Assembly: GCA_017642335.1 (NCBI GenBank)
Contig: JAGCPF010000046.1
Coordinates: forward strand, 31,079-95,078
DNA: 64,000 nucleotides
Direction of reading: 5' to 3'
Source: Fibrobacter sp.
GTDB taxonomy: Bacteria > Fibrobacterota > Fibrobacteria > Fibrobacterales > Fibrobacteraceae
The translations under genes and the position numbers were made by a program. Under the pieces are notes generated by a model that saw only the letters and a program-made list of their open reading frames with translations, was not told the DNA's origin and made no database searches. Positions within the stretch are counted from its first letter, which is position 1. Each line of letters starts with the position of its first letter. Below, one piece after another: positions 52,830 through 61,840 of this stretch.

Positions 52830-53693
52830 ATGTACGGAGACAACTCAACCCCGGTATTCCCGAAAGATGACGCCCTCACGATGATCCGCTTGGCGCTTGC
52901 CGAGGACGTGCGCACGGGCGACGTGACGAGCGAATGGACCATCCCTGCCGACCAGAAGCAGCATGCCCGCCTGATTGCCAAGGAAGACGGCGTGCTTGCC
53001 GGCCTCCCGGTCATCGAGCTCGTGTTCCAGGAACTGAAGGCCAGCGTGAAGGTGACGCTCCACAAGAAGGACGGCGACGTTGTCAAGAAAGGCGACCTGA
53101 TTGCCGAAATGGACGGCACGACGCACGAACTTTTGACGGGTGAACGTACGCTTTTGAACTTTATCCAGCAGCTTTCCGGCGTGGCGACCGTCGCGCATAC
53201 CTTCCAGGAAACCCTGAAGGGCGGCAAGACGAAGGTGCTCGACACGCGCAAGACCGTTCCCGGCTTCCGCACGCTGCAGAAGTACGCGGTTCGCGTGGGC
53301 GGCGGTTCCAACCACCGCATGGGCCTTTTTGACATGGTGCTCGTGAAGGACAACCACATCGCTGCCGCGGGCGGCGTGCTCGAGGCGCTTGCCGTGGTGA
53401 AGAAGAACAACACGCAGAACCTGATGGTTGAAATGGAAGTCGAAAACTTCGACCAGCTGCGCGCGCTCCTCAACAAGGGCGTGGACGTCATCATGCTCGA
53501 CAACATGAGCAACGAGATGATGGCCGAGGCGCTCAAGATTATCAAGGAAAGCGGCGACAAGTGCCTGGTGGAAGGCTCCGGCAACATGACGCTCGAACGC
53601 GCGAAGGAAATCGCGACGCTCGGCCTCGACTACATCTCCGTCGGCGCGCTGACTCACAGCGTGAAGGCGCTCGACATCTCGATGCGTATCTAG
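52830..53693 (+). CDS. nadC: nicotinate-nucleotide pyrophosphorylase (carboxylating)
   Basis: Quinolinate phosphoribosyltransferase, which makes nicotinate mononucleotide in de novo NAD synthesis. 287 residues with family blocks AEDVRTGDVTSE, ERTLLNFIQQLSGVAT, DTRKTVPGFRTLQKYAVRVGGG, MLDNMSNEMM and the ending SVGALTHSVKALDISM. It lacks a strong ribosome site. nadA/nadB are not in the window. Confidence 0.96.
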   Translation: MYGDNSTPVFPKDDALTMIRLALAEDVRTGDVTSEWTIPADQKQHARLIAKEDGVLAGLPVIELVFQELKASVKVTLHKKDGDVVKKGDLIAEMDGTTHELLTGERTLLNFIQQLSGVATVAHTFQETLKGGKTKVLDTRKTVPGFRTLQKYAVRVGGGSNHRMGLFDMVLVKDNHIAAAGGVLEALAVVKKNNTQNLMVEMEVENFDQLRALLNKGVDVIMLDNMSNEMMAEALKIIKESGDKCLVEGSGNMTLERAKEIATLGLDYISVGALTHSVKALDISMRI

Positions 53694-53751
53694 CCCTGCC
53701 CTGTACGGCATTGTACAGGCAATTTGTCCAAAATCCTAGTTTGTGCAAAAA

Positions 53752-53779
53752 AAAATGCTCCGCAACAGCGGAGCATTTT
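53752..53779. terminator. bidirectional terminator between nadC and serC
   Basis: AAAATGCTCCGC-AACA-GCGGAGCATTTT, a perfect 12-bp stem flanked by A-rich and T-rich sequence, lies between two convergent genes and can serve both. A second small palindrome, CTGTAC-GGCATT-GTACAG, sits at 53701-53718. Confidence 0.88.
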
Positions 53780-53807
53780 CAATAGCGTTTGCTTGAGCAA
53801 GCGTCGA

Positions 53808-54914
53808 TTAGCCAAGCACCTTCTTTTCGAAGTCGCCGAGGCAGTCGACGAGGGCCTGCACGCCTTCGACCGGCATCGCGTTGTAGATGGAAGCGCGGAA
53901 GCCGCCGACGGAGCGGTGACCCTTGAGCTGCTGGAGCCCGCGTTCCTTCGCAAATTCGAGGAATTCCTTGGCGAGATCGTCAGCCTTGTCAGCGGCAACC
54001 ACGTCCTTGTTGAACACGAACGGAACGTTCATGATGGAGCGGTCTTCCTTGGCAGCGGTACCGACGAACACCTTGGAGTTGTCGAGGGCGCTGTAGAGGA
54101 GGGCGGCCTTGGAGCGGTTCACCTTTTCGATAGCATCGACACCACCGAATTCCTTGAGCCACTTGAGCGTGCGGTTCATGACGTACACGGCGAATACCGG
54201 AGGCGTGTTGAACATGTTCTTCGCATCGATGTGGGTCTGGAAGTTGAGCATGGTCGGGATGGTGCGGTTTACCTTGCCGAGCAAGTCCTTGCGGATGATG
54301 GTCACGGTCACGCCCGCGCAGCTGATGTTCTTCTGAGCGCCGCCGTACACAACGCCGAAGTCAGAGACGTTGATCTTGCGGGCGAGGAAGTCGGAGCTCA
54401 CGTCGGCCATGAGGAAGCCGGACTTCGGCTTCGGGAAGTTGTGCCATTCCGTACCATAGATGGTGTTGTTGGCAGTCACGTGGAGGTACGTGGCGTTGTC
54501 GCTGAGCTTGAGGTTCTTGTCGATGCGGCTGTAGGTTTCGGACTTGGTGTCGCAAGCGGCGAGAGCGTTACCGAAAAGCTTCGCTTCCTTGTAGGCCTTG
54601 TTTGCCCAAACGCCGGTCAGCGCGTAGTCGGCCGTGGCGTCCTGGTCGAGGAAGTTCATCGGGAGCATGCAGAACAAAAGGGAGCAACCGCCACCGAGGA
54701 AAACGATATCGTAGTTTTCAGGAATGCCCATGAGGTCGCGGAGGAACTGTTCGGTTTCGGCAAACATGTTCTCGATCGGCTTTGAACGGTGACTCATGGA
54801 GAGGATACTGATGCCGCTGTTTGCGTAATCGATGCAGGCAGCCGAAGCTTCCTTGAGTGCCGGTTCCGGCAGGACAGACGGTCCTGCGCTAAAGTTGTAG
54901 ACTTTGTTTGCCAT
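53808..54914 (-). CDS. serC: phosphoserine aminotransferase
   Basis: PLP enzyme that converts 3-phosphohydroxypyruvate to phosphoserine in serine synthesis. 368 residues with the N-terminal NFSAGPSVLPEP, MSHRS (40-44) and the PLP-binding Lys195 in YGGAQKNISCAG. An AAGGAAC ribosome site precedes the ATG on the minus strand. It is a single-gene unit. Confidence 0.96.
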   Translation of the reverse strand: MANKVYNFSAGPSVLPEPALKEASAACIDYANSGISILSMSHRSKPIENMFAETEQFLRDLMGIPENYDIVFLGGGCSLLFCMLPMNFLDQDATADYALTGVWANKAYKEAKLFGNALAACDTKSETYSRIDKNLKLSDNATYLHVTANNTIYGTEWHNFPKPKSGFLMADVSSDFLARKINVSDFGVVYGGAQKNISCAGVTVTIIRKDLLGKVNRTIPTMLNFQTHIDAKNMFNTPPVFAVYVMNRTLKWLKEFGGVDAIEKVNRSKAALLYSALDNSKVFVGTAAKEDRSIMNVPFVFNKDVVAADKADDLAKEFLEFAKERGLQQLKGHRSVGGFRASIYNAMPVEGVQALVDCLGDFEKKVLG

Positions 54915-54962
54915 GATTTGTTCCTTTTTTAAGGTTGGACCTTATTCAATTTTGCGTTGCCA

Positions 54963-54991
54963 AATCTAGAAAAATAATACCCAAGTGGCAA
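54963..54991 (-). promoter_or_regulatory. possible promoter for serC
   Basis: Minus strand TTGCCA (54991-54986), 17 bases, TAGATT (54968-54963), 49 bases before the start codon. Five and four of six consensus bases respectively. Confidence 0.4.
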
Positions 54992-55124
54992 TTTTCTTTG
55001 AAAAATGAGGGTCTAGGCAAAATACGCCAAAAAAATCGGTAAATAAATTTTTTCAAAAACAGCGGAGCGATTTCTCAGTGTTGTAATTATTTTGTAATAA
55101 ATAAATAAATGGTATGGAGTTACT

Positions 55125-58100
55125 ATGGCCAGACACACTTTTCCCCAAATCATCATGCTTGGTCTGTTGGCGTTAGGCATGGGACTTGCTTCGGCGCAAA
55201 CACAAAACATTACCCCCAAGCGTGTAGGGCCCGTGAGCCAGTACGGCCAGTTGCAGGCGGGTAAGGATAACGCTCAAAACGGTCGGATTTACGGCAGCTG
55301 CAGGCATTTCCGTTCTAGCGGCCACGAGGTGCAGGTCAAGGGCATGAGCCTTTTCTGGAGTTGTGCTGCAAATCAGCAGCGGTACTGGAAAAAGGATATC
55401 ATTACGGGACTTGTGGAACGGCAGAATATCCAGCTGATTCGCGCTGCCATGGCGGTAGACGACATGGGCGAGTGGGCCGATGGTCACTATTTTACAAAGC
55501 CCGATTTCTACCAGGCCATGCTGGATGAGGCCGTAGAAGCGGCCCTCGAAAATGACATTTACGTGATTATTGACTTCCATTCCCATGTGGCGGCGGACAG
55601 TGTCGAGAACGCGAAGTCCTTTTTCAGGATTCAGGCGGAAAAATGGGGCAAATATGACAACGTGATTTTCGAGGTGTTCAACGAGCCGATTTGCACTTCG
55701 GGTTCCGTTGGTGACAATAGCGATTGTAGCGAATATGGCGGGTTCATTGGCATGGCCGACATCAAGAACTACGCCGACCAGGTGGTTTCGGTGATCCGCG
55801 AGTATTCCGACAACCTGATTATCGTAGGGACGCCGATGTGGGACCAGTACCCGAATGCGGTGGTTGATTATCCGGTTGAGGACCCTCTAGAAAGAGACAA
55901 CATTGCCTATGCGTTCCATTTTTATGCGGGGCGTGACGATGGCACGGCGGCTCATGAGTTTTCTTTGACCTCTAATGCGAATTTCGCAATGCAAAGGGGC
56001 CTGTCGGTTTTCGTGAGCGAATGGGGTACGGTCGGCTACAATGGTGGCGGTGTGCCGAGTACCACGTTGAATCCGCAGTGGCAAACTTGGATGAATTCCC
56101 GGAAAATTTCTTCGGCAAACTGGAATGTCGGGAAAAGCGACGACCCCAGCAGTGAATCCGGCTCTGAATACTTTGGATTCAATTTCGATCCCGACAACGC
56201 TCCTGATAACTGGACCTATTCCCGCAGTGGCCAGTGGGTCAACGCAAACGTCTTTAACGATTTGCCCGCCACTTACACGGCCTGCGATGACTATGTACCT
56301 GCTTCCAGTAGCAGCAGTGGCGGAATCAGTAGTTCCAGTGGTGGGTCTGGAATATACACGCTCATGCCGGTTTACGATTATGCCTACGCTGGTGGTGGGT
56401 GGACCGTTGCGAACCCGGAAGGTGAATGGGGGACAGAGGCAACCGTTTATGACCAAGAACTGGGCGATTATTTCTGGGGCTTGAAAAATGTGTCCACGGG
56501 AATGGAGGACGGTTATGCCGGTGTAGGCATGAACGTGTTCGATTTGAGCGGATGCCGGACTCTATCGTACAAGTATATCGGTATTGCACACAACCTGACT
56601 TTTGCCAATACCCCTGATGGTGCTGACGTGACAGCGGAATGGTCCATCTCCGGTAGTGACACATGGACGACTCACACGTTCAATATGGCGTCGCTATCTG
56701 GAATCGATTTGGATAATGCTCTGGATATCAAGTGGCAGGTTTCTGGCGGTGAAAACGGAAACCTCTATATCAAGGATATTCAGTGTATAAAGGATGGTAA
56801 TTACTCCAGCAGTTCCAGCGGTAAGGAAATTTCCAGCAGTTCAGTGCAGCTCCCCGAACCGAACGCACCCACGACCAACACGGAACTGGTGGATGACTTC
56901 GAGGACGGCGACTACAATCCGCTGTGGAATTCCGGGCCATACTGGGTAGAAACAGATGTTATCGGTGGCGGTGGCGCTTCGATGGCGGAATTGTCCATTG
57001 TAAAGGGAAACAATTCTTCCCATGCTTTGCAGATGACCTACTCCCTGGATGTGGGTGAGTACCCATGGGGCCCTCCCTATGCGACGATTTCCACCAACGA
57101 CTTCATGGACTTGAACCTTTCGCAGTGTTCGGAAGTCCGCTACGATTACAAGGGCGCCGCCCACAGTTTCCGGGTGAAAGTTAGCGAGACAATGAACAAC
57201 TTGCTCGACATGGGCTGGGGATTCCCCACTTTCGTGGTGAGCGATTCTAGCGTATCGTGGCAGACCGTGACAATCCCTGTTGCCAGCTTGAGACAGCAAT
57301 GGACAGGCAGTAGCGGCAACTGGGTGGATATAGAAACGGTCCTCCCGTATGTTAACGGATTTGACTGGCGAATTGACGGTAAAGATGTGGACGATGTATC
57401 CAGTGGCACTCTTGCCATCGACAACATTCGTTGCATTGGCCTTGCCGAAACTCCGTACTACACTATAACATTCAAGAATGGCGATGAAGACTATGAAGTA
57501 AAGAGCTGGGCTGCAGGTTCCAATGTGCCCGACCCGGCCGGGGTGCCCGCCAAGGCGGCCGATGCCCAGTACACCTATGTTTTCGACTATTGGACATGGT
57601 ACGAGAATGAATGGGGGTATCCGACAAGGCTCGTTGTCGGTGAAGCCACCTACGAGGCCGTTTATACGGAAATTACGAATGCCTATACCGTTACCTTCCT
57701 ATTGGACGATGGCGAAACGGTTTATGGACAAGTGGAAGGTGTGGAATACGGCACTCCTGTCCTGAGTGTTGCTCCTCCAGATCCGGCCAAGGAAGCCGAT
57801 TCGCAGTTTACCTATAGGTTCGACAGCTGGGATCCCGCGTTTACTGGCGAGACGGTTGTGACGGGGGACGTTTCCTACACGGCGAACTTTACGACGTCCA
57901 CGAACTTGTATGCCATCGCTTTTGTCGACGATGACGATACTCCGTTAAAGGGTGCTGTGGAATATCCTTATGGCACTCCGGTTGACCAGATTGATGTTCC
58001 CGTTGTCGGCGATAAGGGCTCGCTTAAGTTTGCTGGCTGGGAACCGGGACTTGCTCCGGTCACTAGGAGCGTGATTTACAAGGCGCTCTATACAGACAAG

Positions 58101-60128
58101 ATTGTCATCACTTGGAAGGATGACGATGGTTCTGTGTTGCGCCTGGATTATGTTGATGATGGCGATATGCCGTACTATGGCGAAGATCCCGCAAAGGATA
58201 CCACGGCTGAATACACTTATACCTTCGACAAGTGGACTCCCGCGGTGGTTGCCGCTACGGAGAATGCGACCTATACGGCCTCGTATACAAGCGTGAAGAA
58301 CAAGTACGACGTGACATTTGTGGCCGAGCATAACCCCGATGCGAACATCACTGTTTCCAAGGAGTACGGAGAAGCGGTCGCATCGTTTGCTCCGCAGGTC
58401 GATGGCGCCGTGACCGCCGAATACACCTATGTTTTTGATGGCTGGATGCCGGCCATTACGGACCAGACTGTCGTTACGGGCGGAACCACTTACACGGCCA
58501 AGTACAAACAGAACAAGAATCAGTACACTGTGGCCTTCGTGAGCGATGACGGCTCCACGCCACTCTCCAGTGTCACCAGGGACTACGGCACTGAAATTGT
58601 CTCCATGTTCCCGTCGCCAGACCCGACAAAGGAACCGACAGATGCAAAGACCTACGAATTCGACCGGTGGGTGATAAAGGTTTCCGACACCGAGGATACG
58701 GAACTGGCTGAAGGTGCTGTTCTTGTTTCCGACATGAAGCTCAAGGCCGTATTCATGGAATTTGACCGCAAGTATGCAGTTACCTTTGTGAACTACGACA
58801 ACTCTCCGCTCAAGTCGGCGACTCTTTATGTGTATAACACGCCCGTTTCTGGAATCGCGCTTCCGGATGATTCAATTCTCGTCAGGCCGGAAGATGACAA
58901 TTACACCTACACCTTTGCGGGCTGGGAACCGGAGCTTTCTGCCGTGACCAAGGAGCAAGTCTATACGGCGAAATACACGCGCACCGCCAAGACGGACACG
59001 TACACCATTACCTGGATGCCCGACGAAGGCGAGACTCCGCTGGGGACGGAAACCTATGCCGAAGGTGAAATCCCGGTGTTTGACGGAACCCCGACCAAGG
59101 ATCCTACGGCGGAATTCACCTACACCTTTGCGGGCTGGACTCCGGATATCGTCAAGGTGACTGGTGATGCCACGTATACGGCGGTGTTCACGTCCGTGAA
59201 GAATTCCTATACCGTTACCTTTGCGGGTGATTCGGGTGTGGTCGGCCTTCCTGAGCCACAAACGGCGGAATATGGCACGAATGTTTCGTCCCTGCTCCCG
59301 GCAACAAACCCGACAAAACCGTCTACGGCGCAGTTCTCCTACACGTTTGACAAGTGGGTGGTTGTGTCTGGCTCGACGACTTCTGGTTTGCCTGCAGATG
59401 CCGTACTGGGGGGCGACATGACGCTGAAAGCTGCGTTCCATGAGACTGTCCGGGCCTATACCATCACCTTCCTTGATTGGAATGGTTCTGAACTCGCGAA
59501 GGACAGCTATGACTACAATACCGCGGCGTCGGTCATTGTCCCGGAGAATCCGACTAGGAAAAATGACGCGCAGTACTCTTACACCTTTGCGGGCTGGAGT
59601 CCTGCGGTTGTCGCCGTGACGGACAGCGCTACCTACAAGGCAACGTATACGTCCAAGGCTCTGCCGCAACCGGAAAGCAGTAGCAGCAGTAAGAAAGTTG
59701 AGCCTGCCGAAACGTCCAGCAGCAAGGTCGCGACGAGCAGCAGCAAGGCGCAGTCCAGCAGTAGCAAGGCTGTGTCGAGTTCCAGCAACAAGGCTGCCTC
59801 TTCCAGCAGCAAGAAGGCGGTGTCTTCGAGCAGCAAGAAGTCCGGCAAGTCCAGCTCGTCTTCGAAGGGCAAGTCCGACGTGTTGCCGACCGTGGCGCTT
59901 ACGAACATGAGCGTCCTTTTCTCGGGCAACAATCTGGTTGTCACGGCACCGCGGTCTAGCTGGGTACGTGTTCAGGTGTTCGACATGCTTGGAAACGACC
60001 GCGGTTCCTTCCGTGCGAGTGTCCAGGGGAGCCATGTGTTCTCCCTGCATTATCTGGAGCAAGGTCGCTATCTAATCCGCGTTAACAGCGGGAGTTCTGT
60101 ACAAAATCTCAATGTTTTGATAAGGTAA
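55125..60128 (+). CDS. secreted GH5 cellulase with CBMs, ten beta repeats and sorting tail
   Basis: 1,667 residues. A signal peptide (to ~25) is followed by a glycoside hydrolase family 5 domain (~30-385) with acid/base Glu187 in FEVFNEP and nucleophile Glu299 in VSEWG. This is consistent with an endo-beta-1,4-glucanase. A Ser/Gly linker and a beta-sandwich CBM-like domain (~410-560) follow. A second, CBM11-like domain starts LVDDFEDGDYNPLW (~585-775). Next are ten ~65-80-residue repeats (~780-1510; YTxTF...YTYTFAGWxP...ATYTAxY), then a Ser/Lys linker. A basic terminal domain (VRVQVFDMLGNDRGSF...RYLIRVNSG) is T9SS-like. Expected to be exported and held on the cell surface, where it cuts cellulose. 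A GGAGT ribosome site precedes the ATG. Confidence 0.92.
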   Translation: MARHTFPQIIMLGLLALGMGLASAQTQNITPKRVGPVSQYGQLQAGKDNAQNGRIYGSCRHFRSSGHEVQVKGMSLFWSCAANQQRYWKKDIITGLVERQNIQLIRAAMAVDDMGEWADGHYFTKPDFYQAMLDEAVEAALENDIYVIIDFHSHVAADSVENAKSFFRIQAEKWGKYDNVIFEVFNEPICTSGSVGDNSDCSEYGGFIGMADIKNYADQVVSVIREYSDNLIIVGTPMWDQYPNAVVDYPVEDPLERDNIAYAFHFYAGRDDGTAAHEFSLTSNANFAMQRGLSVFVSEWGTVGYNGGGVPSTTLNPQWQTWMNSRKISSANWNVGKSDDPSSESGSEYFGFNFDPDNAPDNWTYSRSGQWVNANVFNDLPATYTACDDYVPASSSSSGGISSSSGGSGIYTLMPVYDYAYAGGGWTVANPEGEWGTEATVYDQELGDYFWGLKNVSTGMEDGYAGVGMNVFDLSGCRTLSYKYIGIAHNLTFANTPDGADVTAEWSISGSDTWTTHTFNMASLSGIDLDNALDIKWQVSGGENGNLYIKDIQCIKDGNYSSSSSGKEISSSSVQLPEPNAPTTNTELVDDFEDGDYNPLWNSGPYWVETDVIGGGGASMAELSIVKGNNSSHALQMTYSLDVGEYPWGPPYATISTNDFMDLNLSQCSEVRYDYKGAAHSFRVKVSETMNNLLDMGWGFPTFVVSDSSVSWQTVTIPVASLRQQWTGSSGNWVDIETVLPYVNGFDWRIDGKDVDDVSSGTLAIDNIRCIGLAETPYYTITFKNGDEDYEVKSWAAGSNVPDPAGVPAKAADAQYTYVFDYWTWYENEWGYPTRLVVGEATYEAVYTEITNAYTVTFLLDDGETVYGQVEGVEYGTPVLSVAPPDPAKEADSQFTYRFDSWDPAFTGETVVTGDVSYTANFTTSTNLYAIAFVDDDDTPLKGAVEYPYGTPVDQIDVPVVGDKGSLKFAGWEPGLAPVTRSVIYKALYTDKIVITWKDDDGSVLRLDYVDDGDMPYYGEDPAKDTTAEYTYTFDKWTPAVVAATENATYTASYTSVKNKYDVTFVAEHNPDANITVSKEYGEAVASFAPQVDGAVTAEYTYVFDGWMPAITDQTVVTGGTTYTAKYKQNKNQYTVAFVSDDGSTPLSSVTRDYGTEIVSMFPSPDPTKEPTDAKTYEFDRWVIKVSDTEDTELAEGAVLVSDMKLKAVFMEFDRKYAVTFVNYDNSPLKSATLYVYNTPVSGIALPDDSILVRPEDDNYTYTFAGWEPELSAVTKEQVYTAKYTRTAKTDTYTITWMPDEGETPLGTETYAEGEIPVFDGTPTKDPTAEFTYTFAGWTPDIVKVTGDATYTAVFTSVKNSYTVTFAGDSGVVGLPEPQTAEYGTNVSSLLPATNPTKPSTAQFSYTFDKWVVVSGSTTSGLPADAVLGGDMTLKAAFHETVRAYTITFLDWNGSELAKDSYDYNTAASVIVPENPTRKNDAQYSYTFAGWSPAVVAVTDSATYKATYTSKALPQPESSSSSKKVEPAETSSSKVATSSSKAQSSSSKAVSSSSNKAASSSSKKAVSSSSKKSGKSSSSSKGKSDVLPTVALTNMSVLFSGNNLVVTAPRSSWVRVQVFDMLGNDRGSFRASVQGSHVFSLHYLEQGRYLIRVNSGSSVQNLNVLIR

Positions 60129-60265
60129 AGCCGAAATAGCGAATAAATTAAATGATGTAAATAAAAGTTTTCGTACTAATGTGGGGAAAATTACATATTT
60201 TATTTGTGCGAAAAAAGTAATTTTCGTGCATTCGCTTTATAAGAAACTCTCTCCTCCATCAATAG

Positions 60266-60300
60266 GCGCTCCGGTCTTCCTTCGACCGGGGCGTTTTTTT
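60266..60300 (+). terminator. strong terminator downstream of the GH5 gene
   Basis: CGCTCCGGTC-TTCCTTC-GACCGGGGCG (one wobble pair) followed by seven T. It lies 138 bases past the cellulase stop; the sequence between is AT-rich and contains AAAATTAC...GTAATTTT (60187-60222). Confidence 0.9.
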
Positions 60301-60304
60301 ATGC

Positions 60305-60337
60305 ACAAAAAAGAAGCGGACGAAGAGTCCGTTTCTT
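60305..60337 (-). terminator. terminator of the HD-like gene
   Basis: Minus strand AAGAAACGGAC-TCTTC-GTCCGCTTCTT followed by TTTTGTG, 36 bases after the stop at 60373. Confidence 0.82.
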
Positions 60338-60372
60338 GAAAGAGGTTGATAAAGCCGGAAGGCCGAAAGTGG

Positions 60373-60897
60373 TTACACCCCGAGAGCCTGGATGGCGGCC
60401 TTGTACTTCTTGAGCCTGAACTTGGTCTTGAGTTCGCGGCGTTCCTGGCGTTGGATGTACTTGTCTTCGAGGAGCACGTTCAGGATGGCGCTCTTCGCCT
60501 TTGCTGCCATGGGATTGTCCTTCAAGGTTTCCACAAAGCGTACGAAGTCCTTTTCGCGGGCATCGTAGGTGGAATCTTCGGCGGGGACGCCTTTTTCCAT
60601 GAGCTTGCAGCTGTATTCGTCAATCCAGCCCTGGTTCTTGTGGTAAGTCATTTTTTGGATAAGGTCGACCATGTCTGCCGGAACGCCCATCTTTACCATG
60701 TCTTCCGGAGTCTTCTTTGTGGCCGAAGTAATGGAATCCTGCAAAATGGCCAGGGTCTGCACTTCTTCGGATTCACCCTTGTTCTTCAGGTAGTCAGCGA
60801 CGTTCTGGAGAAAATCGATGTAGGGGCCTCCGGCCTTGTCTTTTTGACCCTTGTGAATTTCCTCCGCAATTTTGTAGGCTTCGTTATAAGAAAGCAT
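60373..60897 (-). CDS. degenerate HD-domain protein (RelA/SpoT hydrolase-like)
   Basis: 174 residues from the ATG at 60897, which follows AAGGA by 6 bases; a TTG two codons earlier is less likely. The N-terminus AYKIAEEIHKGQKDKAGGPYIDFLQNVADYL follows the start of the (p)ppGpp-hydrolase HD domain (AHxGQxRKxGxPYIxHxxxVA). However, the second His (HP) reads DF and the HDxxED motif reads LQDSITS, so the metal-binding residues are largely missing. A later segment (MVDLIQKMTYHKNQGW) matches the helix that follows in HD proteins. Probably catalytically dead, possibly binding a nucleotide. The remaining sequence is helical and charged. Confidence 0.72.
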   Translation of the reverse strand: MLSYNEAYKIAEEIHKGQKDKAGGPYIDFLQNVADYLKNKGESEEVQTLAILQDSITSATKKTPEDMVKMGVPADMVDLIQKMTYHKNQGWIDEYSCKLMEKGVPAEDSTYDAREKDFVRFVETLKDNPMAAKAKSAILNVLLEDKYIQRQERRELKTKFRLKKYKAAIQALGV

Positions 60898-60974
60898 TTT
60901 CAATCCTTGTTATTAATTCTTTGGCACCTTGGGTGCGTGCTACCAATATATATAAAAAAGGGGGTGGAAAGAAA

Positions 60975-60995
60975 GGCCTCCCGCTAAGGGAGGCC
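60975..60995 (-). terminator. terminator of the Ser-rich lipoprotein gene
   Basis: Minus strand GGCCTCCC-TTAGC-GGGAGGCC followed by TTTCTTTCC, 34 bases after the stop at 61029. The stem is strong; the T-run is interrupted. Confidence 0.7.
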
Positions 60996-61028
60996 CGATT
61001 TAACCAAAAATATCAGGATATGTTGTTT

Positions 61029-61703
61029 TTATTTGGAACAGCCGGTGCCGAGCGTGCCTTGGAGGGTGGATACGCAGGTTTCGGTCAGTTGCTGTGCTTC
61101 TGTAGTGCCTGCGTCGAATTCCAGACATTCGCCCACGACGCCCGGGACGTCGCACGAGACCTTGTCGCCGGACGTGGCGGCAGCACCTTCGGAAGAGGAA
61201 CTTGCTTCACCAGCCGAGGCGCCTTCAGAAGAAGAGCTTGCTTCACCAGCGGGGGCGCCTTCAGAAGAAGAGCTTGCTTCACCGGCCGGGGTGCCTTCGG
61301 AAGAGGAACTTGCATTGCTAGTCGGGGCGCCTTCGGAAGAGGAGCTTGCTTCGCCGGCCGAGGTGCCTTCGGAAGAAGAGCTTGCTTCACCAGCCGGAGC
61401 GGCTTCGGAGGAGGAGCTTGCGGGGGCGACGTACGAAGGATCGGTGCAGGCGGCAATCGGCTTGTTCGCGTCCACAAGCTGCCACTTGGTTCCGTCGCAT
61501 TCCATCACGTCGGTGTATTGTTCAATCTTCACCCTTGTGCACTTGGTGGATGCGTCGCACGGCAGGTAGGAAACATCCTTAAGCGCTTTTACGCTTTCCG
61601 GAATTTCTGCCGTGGAGGCGCTGGACGAGTTGTCGTCGCCACACCCGATGATGGCCACTGCCGACAAGAACGCAACGGGCAGAAGATATTTTTTAGAGAA
61701 CAT
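61029..61703 (-). CDS. Ser/Ala/Glu-repeat lipoprotein
   Basis: 224 residues with a lipoprotein signal (LSAVAIIGC, Cys21). Residues ~35-93 form a small Cys-containing domain (YLPCDASTKCTRV, VMECDGTKWQ). Residues ~96-180 are seven tandem copies of a 12-residue unit near ASSSSEGAPAGE. The last ~45 residues have four cysteines (VSCDVPGVVGECLEF...CVSTLQGTLGTGC). The repeat is probably an extended spacer that lifts or separates the two small domains at the cell surface. AAGGAG lies 5 bases before the ATG. No function is known. Confidence 0.82.
   Translation of the reverse strand: MFSKKYLLPVAFLSAVAIIGCGDDNSSSASTAEIPESVKALKDVSYLPCDASTKCTRVKIEQYTDVMECDGTKWQLVDANKPIAACTDPSYVAPASSSSEAAPAGEASSSSEGTSAGEASSSSEGAPTSNASSSSEGTPAGEASSSSEGAPAGEASSSSEGASAGEASSSSEGAAATSGDKVSCDVPGVVGECLEFDAGTTEAQQLTETCVSTLQGTLGTGCSK
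61190..61420 (-). repeat. 36-bp tandem repeat inside the Ser-rich lipoprotein gene
   Basis: About seven in-frame units of 36 bp encoding ASSSSEG(A/T)(P/S)AGE. Units differ by a few bases, often silent, so the array is old enough to have diverged but remains prone to length change by slippage. Confidence 0.85.
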
Positions 61704-61775
61704 GATGACTCCTTTTTAAATCTACCGCGTGCAAGATATTCAAATATTGCACATTTGTAAACTTATTTCGTGTAA

Positions 61776-61807
61776 AAAAAACATTATTCGTTGTCTAAAA
61801 TGACAAC
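61776..61807 (-). terminator. possible terminator after metF
   Basis: Minus strand GTTGTC-ATTTTA-GACAAC, then GAATAATG and eight T. The stem is short and separated from the T-run by eight bases, so confidence is modest. Confidence 0.45.
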
Positions 61808-61840
61808 GCGCCAAGCCATTTTTGCCCAAATTCGCTTGTT

